64,000 nt of DNA from contig NZ_VEIO01000001.1 in the NCBI RefSeq assembly GCF_007680605.1, forward strand, positions 310,001 to 374,000, given 5' to 3'. Origin of the DNA: Paenibacillus xylanexedens. GTDB taxonomy: Bacteria; Bacillota; Bacilli; Paenibacillales; Paenibacillaceae. The notes beneath the pieces are model-generated. The model searched no databases, had not been told where the DNA came from, and saw nothing but the letters and a program-made list of their open reading frames with translations. Position numbers and translations under genes: made by a program. The number at the start of each line of letters is the position of its first letter. The first letter of the stretch is position 1. Positions 35,242-43,827 of the stretch are shown here, in pieces.

Positions 35242-35602
35242 GCTCTCCGCTCCTCTCCCGAAGTTCTTTGCCTGCCTTCGCTTGCGTTGTCCGGTTTCCT
35301 TCATTAGAACCTTCATTATAGCATATTCATGCTTTTTTTTCTGAGGCCACAAGATGTCTGATAGAACAGCATATGCGTAAAATTCAGGGTCAAGGTTTGA
35401 AAAAAAGAGGTCAACTTATCCAAGTTGCCGCATAGGTATGTAATACACTTTTCACATCCATACAAGACCATTGTAACAAGGGTAGCGGGACTAAGCCGGA
35501 CCGCAGAAGGGTATTCAAGCAGGAGCTGCAACTCTATTGATTTCTTCATACCATTCGGAATGGTTGACAATCACACTAAAGGAGCCATGGGAGGTACCAA
35601 GC
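35242..35602. other. Divergent intergenic region upstream of prkA
   Basis: 361 bp, no gene seen. A CATACAAG at about 35459-35466, preceded by an ATA-containing AATACAC, weakly resembles a sigma-E promoter and would fit mother-cell expression of prkA. GGGAGG just before the ATG is the ribosome site. Confidence 0.35.
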
Positions 35603-37498
35603 ATGAATATTTTTGAACGCGTTGCGGAATATCGGGCAGAGAGTGACCGTTTGTCATGGAACGGAACATTTGAAGATTATATTGCGCTGCTGAGAGAGGA
35701 CCCGACTCCGGCAATGACGGCTCACGCACGAGTGTATCAGATGATTGAATCGTTTGGGGTAGAAGAGGTGGGGGGACACAAACGGTACAAATTTTTCGAG
35801 CAGGAGATTTTCGGACTGGATCGTTCCATTGAAAAACTGGTGGAGGAGTATTTCCATTCGGCAGCACGTCGTTTGGATGTACGCAAACGGATCTTGCTTC
35901 TAATGGGACCGGTCAGCGGAGGTAAATCTACCCTGGTGACACTTCTGAAACGGGGATTGGAGCAATTTTCGCGTACAGAAAAAGGGGCAGTGTATGCGAT
36001 TGAGGGATGCCCGATGCATGAGGAGCCGCTGCATCTTATTCCGCTGGAGCTTCGGCCTGATGTGGAGAAAGAGATCGGAGTGCGCATTGAAGGCAACCTG
36101 TGCCCTTCCTGCCAGATGAGACTTCGTACCGAGTATGGAGGGGACATCAGTAAAGTTCGGGTAGAACGTGTCATTATCTCAGAAGATAATCGGGTGGGTA
36201 TTGGTACATTCAGTCCATCAGATCCGAAATCCCAGGACATTGCTGACCTTACAGGCAGTATAGATTTCTCCACCATTACCGAATTTGGATCGGAATCGGA
36301 TCCACGGGCGTATCGTTTCGACGGGGAGTTAAATAAGGCCAACCGCGGTTTGATGGAGTTCCAGGAGATGCTGAAATGTGACGAAAAATTTCTGTGGAAT
36401 CTGTTATCCCTGACACAGGAGGGCAACTTCAAAGCAGGACGGTTTGCGCTCATCAGTGCAGATGAAATGATTGTCGCACACACAAACGAATCGGAGTATA
36501 AGTCTTTTATCTCAAACAAGAAAAACGAGGCTTTACAGTCACGGATGATTGTAATGCCGATTCCGTATAACCTGAAGGTGTCGGAAGAAGAGAAAATTTA
36601 CGCCAAGCTGATTCAGCAAAGTGATATGAAACATGTGCACATTGCTCCGCATGCGCTACGTACAGCGGCGATCTTTTCCATACTTACACGATTAAAGGAA
36701 ACGAAAAAACAAGGCATGGATCTGGTGAAAAAAATGCGGATGTACGACGGCGAAGAGGTTGAAGGGTATAAAGAAGCCGATCTTCGAGAAATGCAAAATG
36801 AATATTTGGACGAGGGCATGTCCGGTATCGATCCGCGGTACGTCATTAACCGGATATCCAGCGCTTTGATTAAGCAAAACCTTCAGTGCATTAACGCGCT
36901 GGATATCCTGCGTGCGATTAAGGATGGGCTGGATCAGCATGCTTCGATCACTAAGGAAGAACGCGAGCGGTATTTGAACTTTATCGCGCTGGCACGTAAA
37001 GAGTATGATGAACTTGCGAAGAAGGAAGTGCAGAAAGCATTTGTATATTCGTTCGAAGAGTCAGCCAAAACGTTGTTTGAGAATTATCTGGATAACATTG
37101 AAGCGTTCTGCAACTGGTCTAAAATCCGTGATCCGCTAACAGATGAGGAGATGGACCCGGATGAGCGGCTGATGCGTTCCATTGAGGAGCAGATTGGTAT
37201 CTCCGAGAATGCGAAGAAAGCGTTCAGGGAAGAGATTCTGATTCGGATCTCGGCATACTCCCGTAAGGAACGAAAGTTTGAATACAGTAGCCACGATCGT
37301 CTAAGGGAAGCCATTGAGAAAAAGCTGTTTGCTGATCTCAAGGACATCGTCAAGATTACGACGTCTACGAAAACACCGGATGCCACTCAATTGAAGCGCA
37401 TGAATGAAGTCATCAAACGTCTTATCGAAGAGCATGGATATACAGCTGCAAGTGCCAATGAATTGTTAAGATACGTGGGAAGTTTGCTTAACCGTTAA
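35603..37498 (+). CDS. prkA: PrkA serine protein kinase/AAA+ protein
   Basis: 631 residues from the ATG at 35603, identical in length to B. subtilis PrkA. The N-terminal AAA+ module has the P-loop GPVSGGKST, and the motif CPMHEEPLHLIP with a later CPSCQMRL. The C-terminal PrkA domain has a distant kinase-like fold. In B. subtilis PrkA is a mother-cell sporulation protein, variously reported as a kinase or an ATP-dependent protease, that influences sigma-K through other regulators. Its usual partners yhbH and spoVR are in this window too, but 11-15 kb away on the other strand. Confidence 0.95.
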   Translation: MNIFERVAEYRAESDRLSWNGTFEDYIALLREDPTPAMTAHARVYQMIESFGVEEVGGHKRYKFFEQEIFGLDRSIEKLVEEYFHSAARRLDVRKRILLLMGPVSGGKSTLVTLLKRGLEQFSRTEKGAVYAIEGCPMHEEPLHLIPLELRPDVEKEIGVRIEGNLCPSCQMRLRTEYGGDISKVRVERVIISEDNRVGIGTFSPSDPKSQDIADLTGSIDFSTITEFGSESDPRAYRFDGELNKANRGLMEFQEMLKCDEKFLWNLLSLTQEGNFKAGRFALISADEMIVAHTNESEYKSFISNKKNEALQSRMIVMPIPYNLKVSEEEKIYAKLIQQSDMKHVHIAPHALRTAAIFSILTRLKETKKQGMDLVKKMRMYDGEEVEGYKEADLREMQNEYLDEGMSGIDPRYVINRISSALIKQNLQCINALDILRAIKDGLDQHASITKEERERYLNFIALARKEYDELAKKEVQKAFVYSFEESAKTLFENYLDNIEAFCNWSKIRDPLTDEEMDPDERLMRSIEEQIGISENAKKAFREEILIRISAYSRKERKFEYSSHDRLREAIEKKLFADLKDIVKITTSTKTPDATQLKRMNEVIKRLIEEHGYTAASANELLRYVGSLLNR

Positions 37499-37520
37499 CC
37501 TGCAGCACCATTCCGAATTA

Positions 37521-37572
37521 GGTCCTGAAGATTTGTTGTGAGGCTCCTTCGCAACAGATTCAGGGCCTTTTT
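37521..37572 (+). terminator. Terminator after prkA
   Basis: Arms GGTCCTGAA and TTCAGGGCC with inner TTGTTG/CAACA pairing, then T5. Confidence 0.85.
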
Positions 37573-37738
37573 ATATTAAAATGAACCAGTTAAAAACAAT
37601 ATTTGACAAATAAATATAATTAATCCCACATTAAATAGTTCTTAGGGTATATGTGTGTTTAGGTAGTTTAGTCTATAATCAATTAAAATTGTTTTAATTA
37701 TTGGTTGAAAAGTGGATAAGGAGTTGATCCGATCGGAT

Positions 37739-38734
37739 ATGAGCAGCATTTCGGCAGAAAGGCAAAAACAACTGGATTATGTAGGGGTAACAGCCCAGGA
37801 TTTGAAACTACTTGCCGATCATCGGCCTGTCTTCGAAAAAGTTGTTGAAGATGTGGTGGATCATTTCTACAAACATGTGGGGAAGTACCCAGAATTAACG
37901 GAGCTGATTGCCCGATTTTCCAATATTGAACGATTGAAGGAAACGCAGCGGATGTATTGGTTATCCATGACAGACGGCATCGTGGATGATGCATATATTG
38001 AACAGCGGATCACCATTGGATTGGTGCATTCACGGATTGGACTCACGAGCAACTACTATCTGGGTGCCTACATGGCTTACCTGGATATTGCCACAACCAT
38101 ATTTCAGCAACTCATTCCGGATTCCTGGCACTATGTCATCCATGCACTGAGCAAAATGTTCAATCTCGATTCACAGCTCGTTCTGGAAGCTTATGAAAAA
38201 AAAGAAAAAGAGCAGCTCCACCAGCTCGCTGCAGATCAGGATGATACACTTCAAGCGATTACTCAAATTACGCAGGAGCTTACCGGTATGATTACGGAAT
38301 TAAATGAAAATGCATTGTCCATCTCCGCTGTAGCGAAGGAAACCGTCGTGTCTCAAGATCAGGCCAATGTGCTCTTGAAGGAATTAACCGAAGAGATGCA
38401 GCAGATCGAAAAAATGGGTGAACTGATTCGGGAAATTTCCGATCAAAGTCACCTTGTCGGCTTGAACGCTGCAATCGAAGCGGCACATGCCGGAGAGTTC
38501 GGACGCGGATTCGAAGTGGTCGCAAGTGAAGTGCGCAAGCTGGCGGCAAGCTCTAGAGATGCGCAAAGCAAAATCCAATCCAATCTGGATCAGATTATGG
38601 AGATTTTAGAAAGAGTGCAAAAAGAGTCTGATCGTACATCAAGCGGGGCGCAGAGTCAGGCTTCGCGTTCATCCGAACTTGCCGTTTTTGCGACAGCGAT
38701 GGAGAGGCTTGCCACGGATTTGAGAAAACTGTAG
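37739..38734 (+). CDS. Compact globin-coupled sensor (HemAT-like)
   Basis: 331 residues from the ATG at 37739 (GTG at 37712 is an alternative; AAGGAG lies 15 bp before the ATG). Residues 1 to about 155 are a protoglobin sensor domain with proximal heme His97 in [20 protein letters not shown]. The C-terminal part is a shortened methyl-accepting signalling domain with the hairpin tip region [38 protein letters not shown]. It has no membrane helix. B. subtilis HemAT has about 432 residues, so the signalling stalk is roughly 100 residues shorter. It senses oxygen through heme and should signal to CheA. Confidence 0.9.
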   Translation: MSSISAERQKQLDYVGVTAQDLKLLADHRPVFEKVVEDVVDHFYKHVGKYPELTELIARFSNIERLKETQRMYWLSMTDGIVDDAYIEQRITIGLVHSRIGLTSNYYLGAYMAYLDIATTIFQQLIPDSWHYVIHALSKMFNLDSQLVLEAYEKKEKEQLHQLAADQDDTLQAITQITQELTGMITELNENALSISAVAKETVVSQDQANVLLKELTEEMQQIEKMGELIREISDQSHLVGLNAAIEAAHAGEFGRGFEVVASEVRKLAASSRDAQSKIQSNLDQIMEILERVQKESDRTSSGAQSQASRSSELAVFATAMERLATDLRKL

Positions 38735-38875
38735 ACGTAATGTGAACCCCGGATATGCTTAGAACCTTCGATACCGTTTCTCGCTCTAATAAGCTATAAT
38801 GGGTAGACAAACCTGCGGGTGTTATAGATCATATAGCCGGAGACAGGCGATTTAAAAAGAGGTCGAGGTGATTAG

Positions 38876-39907
38876 ATGGCTTCTATCCATGATGTAGCCA
38901 AAGAAGCGGGAGTATCTGTTGCAACCGTTTCCAAAGTATTGAACGACTATCCGGACGTTAGCGAAAAAACACGTAAAAAAGTAAATATAGCCATCGAGCT
39001 ATTAAAATATCAACCGAATGTGGTTGCTCGTGGACTGGTTAAACGCCGTTCATGGACAGTGGGGGTACTGCTTACCGTTCCGTTTACGAATCCGTTTGTA
39101 TCGGAGTTACTTGAAGGGATCAAAACAGCCTTGGAAAATAGCGGTTATGATCTTGTTCGATTATCAACACGATTTGATGACCCTACATATTCTTTCATCA
39201 AGCATTGCCGCAGCCGAAATGTGGATGGTGTTGTTGTTTTCGGGGAAGGCCGGGAAAACAAAAGTATTCAGGAACTGGTTTCAGCAGAGATTCCAACGAT
39301 GTTCATTGATACCGATCTGTTTGGCAAACGTGCAGGTTACATTACGACAGACAATGTAAATGGTGTTGCTATGGCAGTGAAGCATCTGTATGAACTAGGG
39401 CATCGTAAGATTGCCTACATTTCAGGTACGCTGGGACCTGCTGTTGCTAACCTTCGTTTAGACGGGTACAAGGAAGGGCTTCGTTTATGTGGTGTTCCTT
39501 ATGCGACGATCTATCTGGAAGTCTGTGACTATTCATTTGATGGCGGTGCCAAGGCAGCTCGGCGTTTGCTGGCTCTTAGGGAACAACCTACAGGTATTAT
39601 CTGTGCCTCGGATATGTCTGCTTTTGGTGCGATTCATGAGATTGAGAAACATGGTTTCAGTGTGCCGGAGGATATTTCAGTGGTCGGATTCGACAATACG
39701 TATTATGCTGAGGTGTTTAAGCCGGGTTTAACAACGGTGAATCAGAATATCTACACCATAGGTATTCGAGCGATTGAATATCTGATTGCGATGATTGAAA
39801 ATCCAACCTATACACCTCCTGTCGTGACGGAACCATCGAATTTAATTGTTCGTCAGACGACAGCGCCAGTAAATGAAGTGTATCCGGAACTACCCGCACA
39901 GCCATAG
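38876..39907 (+). CDS. LacI-family regulator upstream of the xylanase gene
   Basis: 343 residues. Helix-turn-helix SIHDVAKEAGVSVATVSKVLNDYPDVSEKTRKKV, hinge NVVARGLVKRRSWTVGVLL, then the sugar-binding domain. It is a distinct protein from the regulator at 28145. It sits directly before the GH10 gene, co-directional, 368 bp away, and is a reasonable candidate for xylan-dependent control; this is inference. Its stop codon lies within the loop of its own terminator. Confidence 0.9.
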   Translation: MASIHDVAKEAGVSVATVSKVLNDYPDVSEKTRKKVNIAIELLKYQPNVVARGLVKRRSWTVGVLLTVPFTNPFVSELLEGIKTALENSGYDLVRLSTRFDDPTYSFIKHCRSRNVDGVVVFGEGRENKSIQELVSAEIPTMFIDTDLFGKRAGYITTDNVNGVAMAVKHLYELGHRKIAYISGTLGPAVANLRLDGYKEGLRLCGVPYATIYLEVCDYSFDGGAKAARRLLALREQPTGIICASDMSAFGAIHEIEKHGFSVPEDISVVGFDNTYYAEVFKPGLTTVNQNIYTIGIRAIEYLIAMIENPTYTPPVVTEPSNLIVRQTTAPVNEVYPELPAQP

Positions 39908-39921
39908 GCTGTGCTTTTTTT
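39896..39921 (+). terminator. Terminator overlapping the end of the LacI gene
   Basis: GCACAGCC and GGCTGTGC pair around a 3-nt loop that contains part of the stop codon; T7 follows. Confidence 0.92.
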
Positions 39922-40047
39922 GGTACCGAATAATACGTTATTACTACAGCGTGAAAGACACAGACGGCGATCATAAGTATAAAAAGAGGGGGGTGGACAC
40001 TAAATTTCCATATGTACAGTAAAAGGCATGATGACATAAATTTGATA

Positions 40048-40062
40048 ATGTAACCGCTTACT
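40048..40062 (+). promoter_or_regulatory. cre site (CcpA operator) upstream of the GH10 xylanase
   Basis: ATGTAACCGCTTACT matches the cre consensus WTGNAANCGNWNNCW at every position, predicting repression on preferred sugars. It is the left half of a larger imperfect inverted repeat ending AAGTAAAGCAGGTT (40065-40078). The remaining 39908-40275 interval has no gene; a leader of about 200 nt precedes the GTG. Confidence 0.75.
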
Positions 40063-40275
40063 TAAAAGTAAAGCAGGTTCCCAAGGGCGCAATCAGGCTC
40101 ACTTGAGGAGGTTAAGAACCGTGCATTGAAGTTCCTGATTCCATCCGTGCGACGTAATATGTTGCCAGTTAACAGACCAGCAGAGGAAATCCATGCATGC
40201 AGAAGTGTGTTGTGAAATGCCCGATGTTTGACCGCGTTACAGGATGGATGACGAAATTCACAAGGAGGAATTGAC

Positions 40276-43200
40276 GTGCGGGGAAAATGGTTGAGGTTAT
40301 GCTTGGCAGCAGCGCTGATTTTTAGTTTATTGCCAGGCATCGGAGCAGGAGAACAGAAGGCAAGCGCAGCAAATGCAGGCGACATTTTGTTGTCTCATTC
40401 GTTCGAGGATGGCACGACCCAAGGCTGGACAGCCCGGGGTGGAGTGACGGTTGGCGTGACTGGAGATCAGGCTTACCAAGGTACACGTTCTCTGAAAACA
40501 ACAGGTCGTACAGAGGCCTGGAATGGACCTTCGTTGTCATTGTCGGATGTGGTGGACAAGAATGCTGTCGTTGAAATATCTGGTTACGTAAAACTGGTTG
40601 CAGGTTCAGCACCGGCTAATCTGAAATTCACCGTGGAACGCCGCGATGGCAACGGGGATGCGCAATATGATCAGGTTAACGCAGCCGAGCAAGTAACCGA
40701 TCAGAAATGGGTGAAGCTGCAAGGACAGTATAGTTATGAACAAGGTAGTGGCCTGCAATTGTATCTGGAGAGCACGGATGCAACAGCGGCTTATTTGTTA
40801 GACGAGTTCCAGATCCGACTTGTTAAACCTGCTCCAGAGATTCCGGGTGAACCAGGAGAACCGGGCAAAGCCTTGTTTAAAGCGGACTTTGAAGACGGTA
40901 ATATCGGAAACTGGAAAGCTCGTGGCACTGAAAAGCTGGAGGTAGTCAGCGGCATCGGACACAATAGTAACCGCAGTTTGAAAACCTCCTCCCGAACGGA
41001 AACTTATCATGGACCGTTGGTAGAGGTGTTGCCTTACCTGCAAAAAGGAAGCACGGTTCATGTGTCCTTCTGGGCGATGTATGATGAAGGGCCTGCAACA
41101 CAGGTAATCAACGGCTCATTGGAGAAGGAATTTAATGGTGACGCAGCTAAGCTGGAATATGCGACCTTTGCTTCCACCACGCTGAATAAAGGCCAGTGGA
41201 AGAAGATTGAAGCGGATATCATCGTGCCGGCAGAAAGCACAGGTGTAAGCGGATTGCGGATGTACGCCGAGACACCGTGGAAGCAGTCTTCTGAAGTGAC
41301 GGAGACAGACACAATTCCGTTCTACATTGATGATGTTCAGATTACAGCGACGGAAGCGATTGCAATTGAGAAGGATATCCCTGATTTGGGAAAAACACTG
41401 GGTACATCTTATGCGCTTGGTGCAGCGATTGACCAAACGGCTCTAAACCCACAAGATCCGCACTCGGATCTGCTTAAGAAACATTTTAAAAGTATTACTG
41501 CAGGCAACTTCATGAAAATGGATGCCATGCAGCCGACGGAGGGCAATTTTGTCTGGTCCGAAGCAGATCGTCTGGTTAACTTTGCTGCAGCGAACAATAT
41601 GGAGGTCAGAGGTCATACGTTGCTCTGGCACAGTCAAGTGCCGAATTGGTTCTTTACCGATCCAAATGATCCATCCAAGCCAGCTACACGTGAGCAACTT
41701 CTGAAACGTATGAAAACACATATTCAAACGATTGTGAGCCGTTACAAGGGCAAAGTGCATACGTGGGATGTTGTCAATGAAGTCATCTCCGACGGCGGCG
41801 GTCTGCGTGATCAGGCGAGCAATTCGAAATGGCGGGATATCATCGGCGACGTAGACGGCGACGGAGATGACAGTGATTACATTGAACTGGCTTTCCGTTA
41901 TGCGCGCGAGGCTGATCCTGACGCGGTACTGGTAATCAATGATTATGGTATTGAAGGTAGTGTCAGCAAAATGAACGACATGGTTAAACTTGTGGAGAAA
42001 TTGCTGGCTAAAGGAACACCGATCGATGCTATCGGTTTTCAAATGCATGTGTCGATGTATGGACCGGATCTAAAGCAGATTCGTGAAGCGTTCAACCGCG
42101 CTGTTGCTCTAGGGGTTCATATTCAAGTGACAGAGCTGGACATGTCGATCTATTCAGGGAACTCGGAGCAGGAAAAACCGGTAACGGATGAGATGATGCT
42201 GGAGCAGGCTTACCGTTACCGTGCGTTGTTTGACCTGTTCAAAGAGTTTGATGATCGTGGTGTCATGGACAGTGTGACGTTATGGGGGCTTGCCGATGAC
42301 GGCACATGGCTGGATGATTTCCCGGTCAAAGGCAGAAAGGATGCACCTTTGCTGTTTGACCGTAAGCTGAAAGCTAAACCGGCTTATTGGGCGTTAGTTG
42401 ACCCGGCATCCTTGCCTGTATATCGTAATGAGTGGACAGCCGCGCAATCCAAAGTATCCTTGCCTGACCGTAAAGGGCAGGAGGATATTCTCTGGGGAGC
42501 TGTTCAGGCCAAGCCGGTTTCACATGTCATCGAAGGCACAGCAGGTACTACAGGTCAAGTGAAGACATTATGGGATGGAAAAAAACTGAACCTGCGCATT
42601 GATGTCAAAGACGCTACACGTCAAAAAGGCGATCAAGTAGAGGTGTTTGTCAGCCCGGAAGATTTGGCAACGAGCAAGAAAAACACGACACCGAAGGATG
42701 GGCAATACATTTTCAATCGGGATGGCGGCAAAGGCAAAGATCAGAAGCTGTACCAAGTGCAGGAGAATAAATCGGGATATATTGTTTATGCATCACTACC
42801 GTTCTCCGCAGCTGATCTAGCCGAAGGTAAGGTACTATCTCTGGATTTCCGCATTACAGATAAGCAGCCTAACAATAAAACTTCCGTTATTGTCTGGAAC
42901 GATACGAATAATCAGCAACCGCAGAAAAAGGAAAGTCGGGGCAAGCTTAAGTTAGGTCCTGCATTAAAACAAGTCAAAGTTTCAAATGGAACTCCTGTTG
43001 TAGACGGTAAGGAAGATAAGCTGTGGAAAAAAGCAGTGACCATCACAACGGATGTTAAGGTTGCCGGAAATGGCGGTGCTAAAGCCAAGGCGAAGTTGCT
43101 GTGGGATGAAAAGTATCTCTACGTACTTGCTGATGTCAAAGATCCTTTGCTCAGTAAAAAAAGTGCTAATGCACATGAACAGGATTCCATCGAGCTATTC

Positions 43201-43536
43201 ATTGATCTGAATAAAAATCAAACGAGCAGTTATGAAGACGATGATGCACAGTATCGGGTTAATTTCGATAATGAAACTTCGTTCGGGGGGAATGCCCGTA
43301 AAGAGTTGTTTAAATCAAGCACACGTCTGACGAAGGAAGGGTATGTGGTAGAGGCAGCTATTCCGCTGGAGAATGTTAACCCTAAGCAAAGTAAATGGAT
43401 CGGGTTCGATCTGCAGGTGAATGATGACGGTGCTGGAGATGGAAAACGTAGCAGTGTTTTCATGTGGAGTGATCCTTCAGGCAATTCGTACCGCGATACG
43501 TCCGGATTCGGTAGTCTGCTATTGGTGAAGAAGTAG
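40276..43536 (+). CDS. Secreted modular GH10 endo-beta-1,4-xylanase
   Basis: 1086 residues from GTG after AGGAGGAATTGAC. The signal peptide cleaves near ASAANAG (about residue 33). Two CBM22-like modules follow (about 35-185 and 198-355; both begin with a FEDG signature). The GH10 barrel (about 365-715) has acid/base Glu502 in WDVVNEV and nucleophile Glu620 in VTELDMS. Two CBM9-like modules end the protein (about 730-900 and 925-1085). No S-layer or sortase anchor is present, so the enzyme is released. It cuts xylan to xylo-oligosaccharides, which the ABC-GH3 operon at 21433 could use. Confidence 0.95.
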   Translation: MRGKWLRLCLAAALIFSLLPGIGAGEQKASAANAGDILLSHSFEDGTTQGWTARGGVTVGVTGDQAYQGTRSLKTTGRTEAWNGPSLSLSDVVDKNAVVEISGYVKLVAGSAPANLKFTVERRDGNGDAQYDQVNAAEQVTDQKWVKLQGQYSYEQGSGLQLYLESTDATAAYLLDEFQIRLVKPAPEIPGEPGEPGKALFKADFEDGNIGNWKARGTEKLEVVSGIGHNSNRSLKTSSRTETYHGPLVEVLPYLQKGSTVHVSFWAMYDEGPATQVINGSLEKEFNGDAAKLEYATFASTTLNKGQWKKIEADIIVPAESTGVSGLRMYAETPWKQSSEVTETDTIPFYIDDVQITATEAIAIEKDIPDLGKTLGTSYALGAAIDQTALNPQDPHSDLLKKHFKSITAGNFMKMDAMQPTEGNFVWSEADRLVNFAAANNMEVRGHTLLWHSQVPNWFFTDPNDPSKPATREQLLKRMKTHIQTIVSRYKGKVHTWDVVNEVISDGGGLRDQASNSKWRDIIGDVDGDGDDSDYIELAFRYAREADPDAVLVINDYGIEGSVSKMNDMVKLVEKLLAKGTPIDAIGFQMHVSMYGPDLKQIREAFNRAVALGVHIQVTELDMSIYSGNSEQEKPVTDEMMLEQAYRYRALFDLFKEFDDRGVMDSVTLWGLADDGTWLDDFPVKGRKDAPLLFDRKLKAKPAYWALVDPASLPVYRNEWTAAQSKVSLPDRKGQEDILWGAVQAKPVSHVIEGTAGTTGQVKTLWDGKKLNLRIDVKDATRQKGDQVEVFVSPEDLATSKKNTTPKDGQYIFNRDGGKGKDQKLYQVQENKSGYIVYASLPFSAADLAEGKVLSLDFRITDKQPNNKTSVIVWNDTNNQQPQKKESRGKLKLGPALKQVKVSNGTPVVDGKEDKLWKKAVTITTDVKVAGNGGAKAKAKLLWDEKYLYVLADVKDPLLSKKSANAHEQDSIELFIDLNKNQTSSYEDDDAQYRVNFDNETSFGGNARKELFKSSTRLTKEGYVVEAAIPLENVNPKQSKWIGFDLQVNDDGAGDGKRSSVFMWSDPSGNSYRDTSGFGSLLLVKK

Positions 43537-43740
43537 AGTTACTGACCAGGCTTTCGATTAAACTGTTTAATGAAGTGTAACAAATATGTGACTAGGGTGA
43601 AATGCGCTGTGCTTCTGGAAATAAGTGTTGATTTTCAGGGCTGGGACGTTTAGACTATAAACATTCATCATTAGCGGGTTTCATTGTATGCCAATCGGTT
43701 TATGACTAAGTCGCTAGTCGCAAAGTCAAATGCTACGGAG

Positions 43741-43780
43741 GGAGTGCCTGTCATCTAGGCAGCGCACTCGCTTCTTTTTT
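43741..43780 (+). terminator. Terminator between the xylanase and GGDEF-EAL genes
   Basis: Arms GAGTGC/GCACTC with a further CTG/CAG pairing and a bulged C, then CTTCTTTTTT. It may close the xylanase transcript (stop 205 bp upstream) or be the expression platform of a leader RNA for the next gene; see the finding for 43680-43780. Confidence 0.7.
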
Positions 43781-43827
43781 ACATTTAACATACATATGAG
43801 CATTACCCGGCTGAAAGGACAGAGTGA

